Assembly: GCA_947044365.1 (NCBI GenBank)
Contig: OX345640.1
Coordinates: 6,312,001-6,376,000 of the forward strand
DNA length: 64,000 nucleotides
From: Petrosia ficiformis
Taxonomy: Eukaryota; Porifera; Demospongiae; Haplosclerida; Petrosiidae
Reading direction: 5' to 3'
Below, piece after piece: positions 1-12,342 of this stretch; position 1 is the stretch's first letter; the number at the start of each line of letters is the position of its first letter. The translations under genes were made by a program, and so were the position numbers. A model generated the notes under the pieces. The model had not been told where the DNA came from. It worked only from the letters and a program-made list of their open reading frames with translations, and searched no databases.

Positions 1-789
1 AAGTTTGGGCACCCATATACACTGTTTAATGAGTACTCGAATTATACTGAAATTTAATACCCAGGGGTATTAAAATCTGTATAATTATATATATAGGGAA
101 ACCTGATCTTTTCAATGGGGACATGGGTGTTTTAAAGTTTACCAGACATAATATTCACACATAATATTCACACATATATATAACTACATAAAGCATATTA
201 ATTTCTTTCAATGGTAGCACAATTTATTACCCCTAGATGTTAAATATATTTTAATGGTGTAGGTGTATACAAGCATAAATACTCTTTCATATTATACCAA
301 ATATTATAATTTATTGATAAGTACTAAAGTATTTAAAAGCTATGCTTTCAATCTTTGACAATTAAAATATAATACATAATTGCCTTGCAGTATATATATA
401 CATGTAGTTATAATTATCATGCATTGCATATATATAATACACGGACAATAACAACATTTGCAATGAAACTGAAAGATGTGTATCAACCACAAAATGTATA
501 GGGACAATGTCCTGGAGGATGCAATGAATAATTTCCTGGGAGACAACAGTGGCAGCAGTGCCAATGATGCCATTTCCCCTACCTGAATCCCACAGAAGCT
601 AAATCTATAATGTACAATTTATTGCATATAATAATATTAAATTTAGTTACTTACTGCCATACTACATACTGAAGAATTCAAATGGTAAAGGTTGTCATCA
701 TCTGACTCATTATTTAAAAAACCAAAGGTGTGGTTACGGAACGGTGTGTCAACAGAACTGAAATCCTCTGTAGCTTCGACTGCTACTGA
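1..789. other. Upstream flank of unit 1 (no gene)
   Basis: No coding exon is visible here. The first 180 bases resemble 31180-31350, the flank upstream of unit 3, including a shared stretch around the sequence CCCATATACACTG. Bases 330-720 closely match 60541-61318 upstream of unit 5. Both matches show that the flanks were duplicated together with the genes. Confidence 0.6.
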
Positions 790-882
790 GCAACTACAGT
801 GTGGTTAGTAACGAAAGTGCTTACAAAGAGTTGATGTTGTACATTTTTCACCTCCTAGAAATAAACGAAAGGTATGTATAAG

Positions 883-1303
883 GTAGGGCGGGGTAACTTG
901 GAATGCGGGGCAACTTGGAACAAAAGTTTTCTTTGCCTGCTTACTACAGTAAAGACGCTATCTGAATATTTTGGTGAAGTTTAGTTTGAAGGTAAGTTTG
1001 TGTACTTTCTTACTGTGGGTCACAGACCTCCTAACTCCAGTTATTCAGGAGTATGTTGCAGGTGTTTCTTTCTCTATATATTCAACAATATTACACAAAT
1101 AAATTCATTGATAGTCATTGCATTTTCAAAACGCTCTGAGTGTGCTTCTATAGTTTGCATTTGTTTCTTTACACTTATTTGACAATCTGAAACTATCTGT
1201 GAACGTTCAGAACTGCTATAGTCCACCCCCTCCCTCGAATGTAAGTATGTACCTGTAATGTACATTTCGGATTGTTCCAATGTTCCAACTTACCCCGCCT
1301 ACC
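883..1303. mobile_element. MITE with GGTAGGGCGGGGTAACTTGG termini
   Basis: The left end GGTAGGGCGGGGTAACTTGG and the right end CCAACTTACCCCGCCTACC are imperfect inverted repeats about 420 bases apart. There is no coding capacity. It sits directly after the donor site of the unit 1 leader exon and is absent at the same place in units 2 and 3, so it inserted after duplication. I cannot assign the superfamily. Confidence 0.6.
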
Positions 1304-1576
1304 AATTTTCACTTTCCTGTCGTTTGTCTTCTTATACATTAAACTATAAAGAAGCATAGATAATAGTTTCACTTGCTGTATTTGGATATAGGTGGACCTC
1401 TTACTCCAACATAGTTTTGGCAGTCCATGGTGATTCTTTTAAACAACAGGGGGGGTACGAAAAACTAAATTTTGTTCCACCAGGTTAGCCTTACCTAAAT
1501 TTTGTTCCACCAGGTTAGCCTTACCTTAATTATTAAATTTGTTTGTTTAATATAGTGTGTAAAATTGACATCAGTC

Positions 1577-1586
1577 TATATATATA

Positions 1587-1643
<57 letters not shown>
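1577..1643. repeat. AT microsatellite
   Basis: This is an almost pure TA dinucleotide run. Just upstream, 1467-1524 holds a tandem duplication of a 30-base segment containing TTGTTCCACCAGGTTAGCC. Unit 3 has a longer TA run at a similar place in its intron 1 (31860-31925). Confidence 0.85.
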
Positions 1644-1646
<3 letters not shown>

Positions 1647-2309
1647 TATAGTGGTTATGTTAACACTTAAACTTAGCAGTTGCATTAATTAAGAAAGTTA
1701 ACAAATATCAAGGTTGTACAAGGGGGAGGGGTAGTTGAAACTCCAATCGGTTTCTAGTCTTGCCAGCTTCTTGCTGCATACAATCTGGTTCAATTCTGTA
1801 TTTTTTGGAAGCCACACCCACCCGGGGGATAATTATTGGGCCTAAATGTTTTCACTGATAGTTTATTTTCAGAAACAAAGCTAAGTGGTGGGTGGGGTAA
1901 CTGTAGTTGGTCTCTGAGAAAGATCGGAGTTTAATAGTGTCTAGAAAGGTAAATTTTATGGTTTCAGTGAAAAGCTACAGAATTCAGCTTTCTTCAGCCT
2001 CTTGTAACTATAAAAGTAAAATGAATTTCCAGAAAACGGCTCTATTTGTTTTCTGTAAATGCATTGTACTTGGTGCACGCCATGATTGGTGTGCGTGGCT
2101 TTCTCCGTTTTGTACTTATTAAGATGGCAAAAATGGACATTTTATATATGTTTTATCAATTCCAGGACCCTATAAAGGTGATTAGAAGATATGAAGGTTG
2201 CTATTACACCAGGTTAGAGTCATATTATATAATATTCTATTTTGAAACTGATTGGAGTCGCATCCGCCCACTCCCTAGTACCACCTTAATATAACTACAT
2301 CATGCAAGA

Positions 2310-2880
2310 ATTTAACAATAAGTTGATTGGTTGTTCAGGATACATGATGTAACATCATAGCTACTTTGTACTAATTATATTAAAGCACGTAAAATATTAT
2401 AATCAATTATCTTGCCTAAATATCTCATATTAGATGCACAAAGAAGGTTTGGAAACGTAAAATAAATTTTGTATTCCGACTCATGTAACCACAATTGGAT
2501 TAAAATAGCCCGTTAATGTTTATAGTGACTATAGTTGCTCAAAGACTTCTATATGCAGTGGAGTATACCAAATGGTGGTAAAAATATTCCTAACATAATG
2601 GACTTCGTGCTTTCAACATTTCTTTAATAATACTATAATTTATTGCAATGTTCTCAGTTCGACTGTTTAATTTGTCATGCAATCCAAAAATAATATTGTT
2701 AAATTAACTAATAATTTATTGATTAGTATCGTTATAAGGAATAGTAATTTAGTTGGTGGTGTAGGTTGTTATGACTGTATAGTGTGATATACACATACTA
2801 GTACTAATTATAATCTAATTTCAATTATCCTTATATTGTCTATATACAAATTAATCAGGTTTCCAAACCTTTTTTGTGCA
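2310..2880. repeat. Remnants of CACTG-type palindromic MITE
   Basis: Motifs shared with the complete element at 60745-61158 occur here in both orientations: TAGATGCACAAAGAAGGTTT at about 2434 and the inverted GGTTTCCAAACC...TGTGCATC at about 2858. Segments with GTTAAATTAACTAATAATTTATTG are also present. The copy is decayed and probably nested. It contains no gene. Confidence 0.5.
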
Positions 2881-4212
2881 TCTTTTTATCATGCTCTCAT
2901 CAGGGTTCTATCTAGTGATTTTGGTTTGTGGGGGGAAATTCTTTTGGTTGGTCGAGCCCGTTTTTTCTCCTTAAATTGCATTCATGACAACTGTTCTGCA
3001 ATCCGCTGTAGACACTATTTGGGAGTAGTAATATAATTATCTGAAGCTTCCTCCAGTAGACAGAACCCTGCATGGTCATAACAACCTGTATCACCAATTA
3101 AGTTATAGTAATTATTATTTGTATCCTAGCCAATGTATTAATCAGTGCATTTTATTGCTACATGCACAGGACACGTCATTACATGCCAATAGGGTTTAAT
3201 TAATGTTGGATGGTATATATTACACGCTGACTCAGCGTGATGCATGCTCTAGCACCTATATTGGCATTGACAATACTGTCTCCAGATGAAAATTAGAAAT
3301 GAAGACCTATTGATATATCTTTTGAAGTTACGACTTATATTTGTAGTTTGAGTAGTATACATAATGTCACTGCAAAAGCAATTTTTTGTTAAACTAACAA
3401 GTTTATGCTTTAGTACAGATCAACGTTTATGGCACCCACACTCCTATTTTGGCAGTAAAATTCAAAGGTGATAGCTTATTAGCCCCACCATGTTTTACAT
3501 TCTGTATTGCAACTGTCTAATGATTAAATATAATCTTAGTGCATGGCACATATCCATACCTGAGCATGCATAGGCCACAATTATTTAATAGGAACAAGTG
3601 AATGTGACAAATATTCCACTTTAGCGTTTATTGAGCTGTTGATTAAGTGATTTTTAATTTGACAACACTTCTCAGCCATAATTGACGGTTAAAACAATTT
3701 GATGCAATTTATGCATTAAAATTTATGATCGGGAAACTGTCCAAGGCTGAAATCGCCACTGATCTCACTTCGTTGTTTTTCATTTAGTCAAATTCCAATT
3801 TTTTAATGCTGACAAAGTGAGAATTGACAAACTAGAAGTTGACAAAAGAAAAATTGATGAAGTGGGAAATTGATGAGGTGAAAAAACACGGTGCAGTTAC
3901 AAATAAATAATCAGAACCTCTCCTCCTATAAATACCCTGCTAATTAATAAGTAAAGTTCTGAACCATTGATTATGATACTCTGCAACATCATAGTTGTAT
4001 ATATATCATATCTTTTTCTTACAGTGACGAACATATATCACTGACATTCTACTTCACATCTTCCTTCATTCTGTTTAACTGTAATGATTCTAGCTGCTGT
4101 CAACATTTTAAAAAACAATCTTCTGATCATCACTGTATCCTTTTACAGATTCTTTCACAAAATAATAATAAAAACAAAGGTGTGAACTTTTAAAAATATA
4201 CCTGAAGTTTAT

Positions 4213-4589
4213 TACCGTATAGCGGAAAAATTTCGAGGGGAAAAATTTTCGCGTTTTTCGTGGTTGAAGTAAATCCACGAAAATTTAACCAACGAAATAA
4301 ACTAGACCGCACCCGTACACGTGATATTATATTAATTATAGTCAGCAAAGTGCAGATAATATGGCGTTAATTCGTTATTTTAAACCTATTGCTAAGAAAG
4401 AAGATCAGGATCATGGGCTACCAGAACCCCGTGGTACACTTTCAAGGATCATACCTTCCTCTTCCATAGCTTCTGCAAACATGAAGGTGAGGGTGACGAT
4501 GTTGTAACCACGAAAATTTTACCGCGAAATGTTGTTTATTAATAAATCCACGAAAATATTTCCCCTCGAAATTTTTCCGCTATACGGTA
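4213..4589 (+). mobile_element. MITE with TACCGTATAGCGGAAA termini carrying a first-exon-like ORF
   Basis: The ends TACCGTATAGCGGAAAAATT and AATTTTTCCGCTATACGGTA are inverted repeats of about 30 bases flanked by TA, as in Tc1/mariner-like MITEs. Inside, an ATG at 4361 opens a 42-codon reading frame beginning MALIRYFKPIAKKEDQ and ending at a good donor (AAG|GTGAGG, 4486/4487). That looks like a captured first coding exon. Related elements often carry no ORF, so the capture is inferred. The insertion lies in the U12-type intron of unit 1; unit 2 lacks it. Confidence 0.65.
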
Positions 4590-4602
4590 TATTGATTGAA
4601 TC

Positions 4603-5438
4603 AGAGAGTACGGTAGTACTCTCTATGTAGGGGAAAAAAATGGCCGCCCATACATTTCAATTGCAATTGATGACCTGAAATCTCTGGTAATATACACAGA
4701 TAGGTTTTAATACACACATACCTGATCATATCTAGTGTTTTTATGACTACCAACATCTTCTAAATGGCCAAAGACTGTCGTTATGGTAGAGAACCGGCGA
4801 GTGGCAAAACTGGCAAAATCTTCATCTTATTATTAATATTATTATTTTTCAGACAAATCATTTTTTTGTTTGTTAAAATATCACAATGATTCTAGCACCA
4901 TTCCAGTCGCATTTATAGTAAAATTCTGGTCTACAAGTATCGAGATGATATCTACAGATACTATGAAAGAAGACACTCTCAACGACTACAAAGATTTGAT
5001 CTCGAATTGGACGCCATTTTCCTACGAGGAATTTAATTACGCATGCGCATTCGTGTACTCGGAACATGGAAGCTGAAGTGTTTGTTGCATAAGCATAGTG
5101 ATAACATTTGTGAGCAAATACATTTTTATAATAATGAATATAATAATTATTAATAATAAAGCCATTGTATAATAATATTGTATATTATGATAACCATTAG
5201 AATACTGAATGGTTGACACAGTGACTGACACTACTTCTTGTAGGATGGCAGACGGTGCTGTAAGTGAAATAGAGAATATACTGTAAGTGAAAGAGAATGA
5301 TAATCAATACATAAATACAAAAGACTGACTTTTATTGATGAACAAATTTTAATGCGTTTATTTTTGTATGATTCCATAATGATATATTCTTCAATCTACA
5401 AAAAAATATTCACACCATTCAGAAAAAAAACAATGGAA
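4603..5438. other. Inserted DNA inside unit 1 intron 3
   Basis: Compared with unit 2, everything from 4213 to about 5540 is extra sequence. Bases 4603-4720 match a dispersed repeat also found at 41265-41340 (+) and 46430-46535 (inverted), recognisable by GGCCGCCCATACATTTCAATT. A 68-codon open frame at 4870-5076 has no recognisable domain, and I do not call it a gene. Confidence 0.5.
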
Positions 5439-5535
5439 ACAAGAATAATAAAAAACATTTTCAATAAAAATGAAAGATTTTGACATCCCTACATCTTCTT
5501 TCATTTTTATTGAAAATGTTTTTTATTATTCTTGT
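5439..5535. repeat. Perfect 39-bp inverted repeat (foldback remnant)
   Basis: ACAAGAATAATAAAAAACAT starts the left arm (5439-5477) and its complement ends the right arm (5497-5535), with a 19-base loop. The same terminal sequence bounds the much longer palindrome at 29957-30263, so this looks like an internally deleted member of that family. Confidence 0.75.
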
Positions 5536-6331
5536 GTTATTAGTGATGCACTAATATCGGATTGGTAATCGGTATTGGTCAATATTGGCCATTTTGTCTA
5601 GTAACGGTATTGGGTATTTCTAAAAGATGTAACCAATATTATAATAAGTGTGCTAATAATTACAATTTTTGTGATTATAACATCATTATCATATTTCATA
5701 ATGAATCATAAACCAGAAGGTAGATATATCGGATCAGTTATTGGTACTTATATTAAAGTTGGTTTATCAGAATATCAGTAAAACCTCTTATTATTAACAA
5801 TTGCATCATTACATGATGTATATTCAGTTCCATTAACATCTATGAGTAAATTTTCAACTGTAACAGGTTATGAAGAGTACACTAATTAATTATTATATCC
5901 ATGCAGCAAATACAAAAGGGACTACATATATAATATGTCAGACCTACCTGTTAGTGATATTTCTGTAGTAAAATTACTTTTTTGTAGATTTGATTATGCT
6001 TAACCAAAGTAAAGTTACCAATGTGTGTTTGTAGACAAGAAATGTAAACTAGTGAATAAAACTGTAATTTTAAATGAGGAGGCAATCTACAATGTACATC
6101 ATAGTTAAAGTTTGAGATGCTTGTATGACATATATGGTTAATCTCTAGTCAGTTTATTATATGGTGTATGGCTCTATGTAACTTCTTTGACTGCAATCTT
6201 AGCTTGCATGTTTTGATGGACCAGTTATGGTTACTGCAGGAGCTGGTCTTTGTATGTCTATGTACGTTGCTTATTTTAAAGGTACAGGAGTTGGCATGTT
6301 TGTGGGAGCTGCTGTACTTCTACTTGTTAAG

Positions 6332-7185
6332 GTAACTCTATACATTAACATATTCTTATAAAAGAGAATCCATATGTTTGTTGTATATATTAAACAAGAT
6401 TTTGTCATCCTCAGTGCATATAGCTATGTTTTTCTCATTAGCGAAATGAAATGTATAGCTAGTTTATACTGGCATTGTAAATGTTCTTTTAGCTATTTAC
6501 TAGGTTACATGTATTATATACAATTTCCTTAACTGCTAATGTGAAGTGCTCCAGTATAAATTGTGCATATTCTTAATGGAATATTATCACTTCATAGTGT
6601 TAAATAAGTTAATATTAGGAGAACTACTGACGTATTGAAATGTAGTTGAGGTAACCAACTGATTAGTACAAATAACCAAACTGTACATGTATTTCTAGTG
6701 AGTTGTGGATTTGATATCTCAGAAATTAAAAGAATGAAGTGTTTAGTAGTCTGTCAACATAGTGGGAAACTTGTTTTAGAGATCTTTTGAAGTAGTATAT
6801 AAACTATATATAATAATTATTGCAGTAAAAATTATGTTTTTATAAATAATTTCTGCATGTATAGGCATTGAATAAAAGTAAGCTATAATATAGATTTGTT
6901 AAGGAAGCTTAAGTTATCAAGTACATTAACTGAAAAAATAACATACAGGAGGTGCTAGTTTGGTAATAATAACACGTTGATCCTTCTTCATCCACATTCA
7001 GTCAAGATGTAAAAACAACTATGATATAATTTTGGAAAGAAATTAAGCAGTATATGCATTACAGTATAGAAGTACTTATCCTCTACTTGACTTCAAACAT
7101 TCCTATAAAATATGGAAAAATCTTAGCACTTCATCATAATAATTTAATTGTGTGTTATTATGATTCTCCAATGAGTAACTGTACT
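6332..7185. other. Intron 4 remnant of unit 1
   Basis: The sequence aligns in patches with the intron after exon 4 in units 2 and 3, for example GTATATAGCTATG-like blocks after GTAACT. No exon is seen. Confidence 0.5.
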
Positions 7186-7460
7186 TTTTGCCATCCCTGT
7201 AATTAGTTTTCCACATGCTCAAACTGAATTATTTTAATATATACAATATGTTTGTGTCAAATGCATCATTTACGTTTTTAAGTAAGTTGTGTCAATCTGG
7301 TGGCTCAGTCAATTAACAGGTGTGACACATAAGTGAAAACATGCCTGAGCAACAGCATATTGAGCAATGATTCTGGATGAAATATGCTTGTGGAAACTGC
7401 AATTAATAGCTGTTGTGCCTGAAATACAATTATAAAACTGTACAGGAATTTACGGATAAA
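7186..7460. mobile_element. MITE family A, right-truncated copy
   Basis: The left terminus CCATCCCTGTAATTAGTTTTCC and the internal CAATTAACAGG...GTGAC...GAGC block match family A. Orthologous copies sit in intron 4 of units 2 (25425-25745) and 3 (42552-42925). The right terminus is missing, because unit 1 homology stops here. Confidence 0.55.
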
Positions 7461-8297
7461 AACGGACTTTTAATTAATAGGGTTATATTCATTTTAATTT
7501 TAATAACGGTATAACTTTCCCCGCCCATGGTTTTAAATGAAAAAACATGGACACTTCTGCAGTGATTCTAAGAAGAAGAGTAAATGGAATAGGTAAGTAG
7601 GTGTACTAATGGATGCACTTGAAGTTAGTAGTAATGTGCTAATGGATACGTATGTATGTGTTTTAAAGGAATCAATGTATCAATATTAGTTTGTACATGA
7701 TCTAAATAAGCCAGATTTCCATCATACACTGTACTAAACAATGTATTTATCATTACAGAATGCTGTTAGTAACTTACATGAATCATATACTGATGGCTGG
7801 CTCACTGTTGATGACAATATTTTGTACTATTTATAGTGTGTTTCATATTAGTAATCATTACAGACCAGGTTATATACTGTACTTATTATACTCAATAGAG
7901 TTTCACATAGCAGAAAAGGGAGGGGTCCATTAAGGGGTTTATTGCAATATTGTACGTGCTATTGTTGCCTCTTCAATGTGTAAAAACAACTAATACTAAA
8001 AAAATGAACACATGAAATGATTAAGGTACTAAATACTGGTTTAAAACATGTATTTGTTTACTTGTTAGTTACTCATTTGTATACTTGTTAGCAAGAGGAA
8101 CAACGTCTTCGTGCTTCAGTGAGGCTTGAAAGAGAATGAGTTCATAAGGGATTAACCACGAAGAGGTCGATATGAAGATGATGATGAAAAAGTGAGGAAC
8201 TGTGTTAGTATAGTCAAAGTACATGTATCTAGTATGGGTATGAGTCTGACATTTATGTAGTATGGGTATGTGTCTGTACGACAATACATTTATGTAG

Positions 8298-8461
8298 CAG
8301 GGGTGTGGAAACAGCCAGTCATGCAGGATATTGTCCGATAAATCTAGTGAATGTTCGGGAAATTAAAACTGAACGGTATACAAAGTATATGGGGAGCAGG
8401 ACAAGAGTAGTGAAAAGAAGCCAGAATGTCCGGCAATTAGCTCACTATTTCCACACCCCTG
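8298..8461. mobile_element. hAT-like MITE, family F, copy 1
   Basis: The element runs from CAGGGGTGTGGAAACAG to CTATTTCCACACCCCTG, inverted termini of about 15 bases, 164 bp in total. A second copy of exactly the same length lies at 11337-11500. It sits inside the local tandem repeat, and I find no clean target duplication. The CAG...CTG ends resemble hAT MITEs. Confidence 0.75.
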
Positions 8462-9751
8462 GGTATGAGTCTCTATGACAATACATTTATGTAGTATGGG
8501 TATGAGTCTGTAGATGCACTTGAAATCAAATACAATTGAGGTTACAGCATGGTCACTGGCTTAATCTTTCTGTCACATTCTAGCTCAGTTTTCATGCATA
8601 TTAGTGTTATATACATATATGCATTGTATGTTATAATTATACAAATACATGTATGCAATGGAACCTTCACACCATTGGGACCAAGTAATCATGATTATAG
8701 AGGTTGTCCTCATTTCAGTGGTGAAGTTGTATAATAAAGGACGTCTAAATGTCATTAATACGGGTGTGTACTTATTCCAGAGAGTCCTGAATAGAGAGGT
8801 TCCACTGTATACTGTATGCCGTGAAAATTACAGGAAGGAAAAATTTAGCGAATTTGGTAAAAAATAATACTGTTCAGGGATCAAAATCGACATACACAAA
8901 AAAGAACAAGAAGGATAATTATATGAAATTGGTTCAGGTAAGATGATCAGTTAAACACATTTCTGAGGTCATGGTGAACATCAAGTATTAATGAAAATAA
9001 AAGAAGACTTGATTGCTTCCAACACATAATACATGTATGTATATGTAAAAAGATACACTTACATGTTTATTGTCTCTGTTACATATAATTGCAGAAACAT
9101 CACCATATAAAAGCGTAAACTTGTAAATGTAAATACATGTATGTAGATAAAGTACATGTACAGATTTGATAACTTGTTTGTAACAGCTCATATCACACAA
9201 AAGCTCTTTGTTTTTTGAATATTCCAGGTCAGTAATTCTGATGAGTACACTTAAATTCAGACTTGCAAAGGAAGTTTCGTGTTATTGTTGTCTGTTCTGT
9301 TCTCTGCAAGCCGAGAAAGACAGTAATATTCCAAAATTCGGAAGATTAATTATGTTGCAAATAAGAAATACTAGATAATGCAACAACAAACAAGCAAAAA
9401 GAAAGGGATGGCTCAGTGTAAATAAATGCAGTCATGGGCATGTGTTGGGCTTACTATACTGAATAGCCAATAATTATCTCTTAAACTAGTGGTCATACAA
9501 CCCACCAGTGAACAATGCAGAATTATATTCTATGGCAATACTTCTTTTGTGAATGATTTCCACATGAATGCAATGGTGCAACAATTTGAAATACATTACG
9601 TACACCCTGTCCATGAAAGAATATGTTTGCGATTTCACCATATTGTTCTCCGTTAGCTAACTACATGTATTTAGCAACGACCATGACCTTCTGTAATCCA
9701 TATAATTTGCTTCGGCCTTGTTTTTCAATATCACTTGTTCAATCATTCCCT

Positions 9752-9774
9752 CCCCCCCCCCCCCCCCCCCCCCC
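9752..9774. repeat. Homopolymer C tract (23 C)
   Basis: An uninterrupted run of 23 cytosines. Length may be unreliable in the assembly. Confidence 0.9.
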
Positions 9775-10169
9775 ATGATGGAATGTACAAATGTAGGTAC
9801 TCTGCAAGAATGTATACATGTGTGTGTATGTGTACCTCTTTCTTTTCCTTAGTTGTTCCTGAATTATTCTAAATAAAAAAAGTTTATTATTAATTATAGC
9901 ATAAAATATCAACTTGGCATGGTAGTTTCAGTTGTTTCACAAAGGGGTGTGTCATAAGTAATACAATTCCTGAAAGGCATTAGGTATTGTGCTTAATTGA
10001 ATTGCATTTTATAGAGCATTTGTTTAAACGATGTCCAACCAGCACGAGTAAAAATTCACACAATCAAAATTACATTTAGCAGTTTTTTAAGTTTATTTCT
10101 TTGTGAGTTATGGTTACAAGAAACAGCATATTCTATACTACTACAGCATGTGTTTTATTCTTTATACCT

Positions 10170-10303
10170 CCAACTATACAGAAGAATCTGGAACAAGAAG
10201 GGATGCATAGTAGCCAGATAGGAATGTATAAGTCTCTCTGCAAGTTTATTGAAAATGGTTGCATAACTAGGAGGATCAGGCCATCCGTTAAAGATGACAG
10301 ATG
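10170..10303 (+). pseudogene. Fragment resembling a Tc1-like transposase DNA-binding domain
   Basis: The last 44 codons of an open frame from 10110 read KNLEQEGMHSSQIGM...CKFIENGCITRRIRPSVKDDR before a stop. The layout resembles the paired-type helix-turn-helix of Tc1-like transposases: an N-terminal 'EG.s..i' helix, then a 'kf.e.G.i.rr' turn, then an arginine/proline-rich strand. No catalytic DDE/D region follows. This is pattern recognition only, and it could be chance. Confidence 0.35.
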
Positions 10304-10399
10304 AAGTAAGAGGATTTTGAAGCCCAGGATTATGAAACGTTCGCCTATACCAAATACATGTACATTCATTAAATACTTACTGCTAATGGAAAGTTAACA

Positions 10400-10724
10400 T
10401 TTTTGTGTCACATAGTGTGTGCATATATATTATATATTATATAAATATACATGTAATATATTACATCACTCATGACACATAGACATACATGTTTATCCGC
10501 TGATTTCGAAATCTCTTTCACAGTTTCTTCCTGTAAGAATAAAGCAACTTTGTATAAAATACTTAAATAAATAACGTATTTATGAGTATCACAGTAGGGA
10601 TACATATACATGTAGATGGATAAAGAGATGTGACGTACATGTAGTCTTTGTTTAGTAAAATTTCGACATCAGTAGTTTTTATGGCCCGTAGGGCCATCCC
10701 TATAATTGCTTTCCACAGGGTTTA

Positions 10725-10770
<46 letters not shown>

Positions 10771-11275
10771 TTGTGTCACTTGCGCGACTATGCGTTTTAT
10801 ACGTAGTTAAGGAAGTTGCGTCATTCCCGGGGGCTCGGTCAATTAATGGGCGTGGCGCTTAAAAGAACGCGCGTTTGAGCTACAGACCAGCCAGGAAGAT
10901 TCAGAAAGGATGTAAAACTGCTAATAACTGTTGTATATAGCAGAGAAAGAATCTTTAACAAGTAAGTATGATAAGTTGTTGAGTTTCAGACACGAGGAAG
11001 TCATCATTTAGAACCTTGAAGGAGTACCTCAGTCAGTTCATCAGACACCTGTGTATTTAGACTGCAATTAGGCTTACACTTACGTCTTCAGGCCCCAGGA
11101 GTACACAGAAAGGTAGAGACACTAGTGCCATCAGCAATGCTTAATACATAGTCATCACAAAGCAAATATAGGGATGTTTTTTTCTCTGTATACACTTGTT
11201 TACTTTACTAAAGGCCTACTAATTACCATGCCACTGTGGTCAGGGTTCACTGCAGCCTGAAAGTCTGGAAACATG
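10400..11275. repeat. Segmental duplication, copy 1 (partner 14620-15435)
   Basis: About 850 bases match 14620-15435 across three blocks: a left block with GACACATAGACATACATGTT, the embedded family A MITE, and a right block with CCTACTAATTACCATGCCAC. The match continues beyond both ends of the MITE, so this is duplication of genomic sequence and not two independent insertions. Confidence 0.75.
10676..11187. mobile_element. MITE family A copy (in segmental duplication)
   Basis: The left end TTTTTATGGCCCGTAGGGCC forms a small hairpin and is followed by ATCCCTATAATTGCTTT. The right end GCAAATATAGGGAT is its decayed complement. The internal block CGGTCAATTAATGGGCGTGG is conserved across the family. 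It encodes nothing. Confidence 0.7.
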
Positions 11276-11336
11276 TGCATGTTGAATAGCACAATATTAT
11301 ATATGGAAATCCAACTCTATTTTATATATATATATA

Positions 11337-11500
11337 CAGTGGTGTGGAAACAGCCAGTCATGCAGGACTTTGTCCGATAAATCTAGTGAATGTCCGGTAA
11401 ATTGAAACAGAGCTGTATACAAAGTATATGGGGAGCAGGACAAGAGTGGTGAAAATAGGTCAAAATGTCCGGTAATTGGCTCAATGTTTCCACACTTCTG
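11337..11500. mobile_element. hAT-like MITE, family F, copy 2
   Basis: The same length (164 bp) and interior as 8298-8461, with ends CAGTGGTGTGGAAACAG and GTTTCCACACTTCTG. The flanks TATATATA and TATATACA could be an 8-bp target duplication, but they lie in TA-rich DNA. Confidence 0.75.
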
Positions 11501-11930
11501 TATATACATGTATATATACATATATATATATACACAACTACACTAATTAATGTCTGTATCACAGAAAAAAACACAATGTAAATCGAAAATAATTCATGTT
11601 ACAATTAATAAATGTGAAAAAAAATTCGATGTGCAAAATGTATGTGGTTTACTCTACCGACGATTAATGTTTTGCTTTACATTCCTAAATTAATATCCAC
11701 GTTGTAGCACACAAGACTGACACAAAGACTGTCATGTAACATGCATATTAGCAGCATTGTATTCTATCATTAAGATAATAATTACTGCCCTATTGTGCCA
11801 GATAAATCACTCATCAAACAGTTTAATGTACATGTAGTTCTCACTCAATGTTCTAAAGTGGCTCAACAAAAGTGGCAACTTGGTTTAGAATGGGTATCCT
11901 ACAAGGTAGTTGGAAATATAGAATAGCAGT

Positions 11931-12342
11931 TTTTTATGGCCCGTAGGGCCATCCCTATGATTGCTTTCCCACGGGTTCGAACTATATATATATATTTATA
12001 TGTTTGTGTCACTTACGCGAGTATGCGTTGTATACGTAGTTAAGGAAGTTACATCATTCCCGGGGCTCGGTCAATTAATGGGCGTGGCGCGTAAAAGAAC
12101 GCGCGCTCAAGCTCTACAGATAAGCAGAAAGAAAGCAGTGTAGCTTACGTAGAAAATGGAACTAATAGCTAGCTATTCTACCTGAAATATATTCTTAAAG
12201 TACTACAAGGTTCTTTAAAAGGTAAAGAGAGTAGATAATCAAAATAATAACTATAATAGGCTGATGTGTTTCAGGCATCAGTTAGCCATGATTACTGAAT
12301 GCTGGACACCACAAAGCAATCATAGGGATACTTTTTTCTTTA
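11931..12342. mobile_element. MITE family A, well-preserved copy
   Basis: The left terminus contains ATCCCTATGATTGCTTT and the right terminus contains its complement AAAGCAATCATAGGGAT followed by ACTTTTTTC. This 17-base inverted pair defines the family ends. The interior has CGGTCAATTAATGGGCGTGG and a palindromic AACGCGCGCTC segment. The 60-codon open frame inside is shared by copies and is probably fortuitous. Confidence 0.75.

Larger units (their letters stand above)
790..6331 (+). pseudogene. Unit 1: relic of the 8-TM protein gene (exons 1, 3, 4 only)
   Basis: Three pieces match the paralogues. The leader exon ends at 871 before GTATGT. Exon 3 lies at 4025-4134. Exon 4 lies at 6203-6331. 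Exon 3 is 11 bases shorter than its 121-base counterparts in units 2 and 3, which breaks the frame. Exon 4 is still open for 43 codons and keeps the DG..MVTAG..GVGMFVGAAVLLLVK pattern. I find no exon 2 with the start codon, and homology to the other units stops near 7460, before exon 5. The U12-type donor GTATCCTTTT at 4135 and the branch-like TTCTTTGAC before 6203 remain. I read it as a truncated, inactivated duplicate. A functional gene would need upstream and downstream exons that I cannot see. Confidence 0.75.
7461..10169. other. Spacer after unit 1 (repeats only)
   Basis: No gene is supported. The stretch holds a short degenerate tandem repeat (about 8209-8515, unit containing ACATTTATGTAGTATGGGTA) interrupted by a 164-bp MITE, a 23-base C run at 9752-9774, and scattered TACATGTA-rich sequence. 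Confidence 0.5.

Noticed and set aside
7547..8138. Short ATG exon with a GTAAGT donor (MDTSAVILRRRVNG) and later fragments NAVSNLHESYTDGW and QEEQRLRASVRLERE
   Set aside because: Each looks a little protein-like, but the splice phases do not match each other and no paralogue is present.
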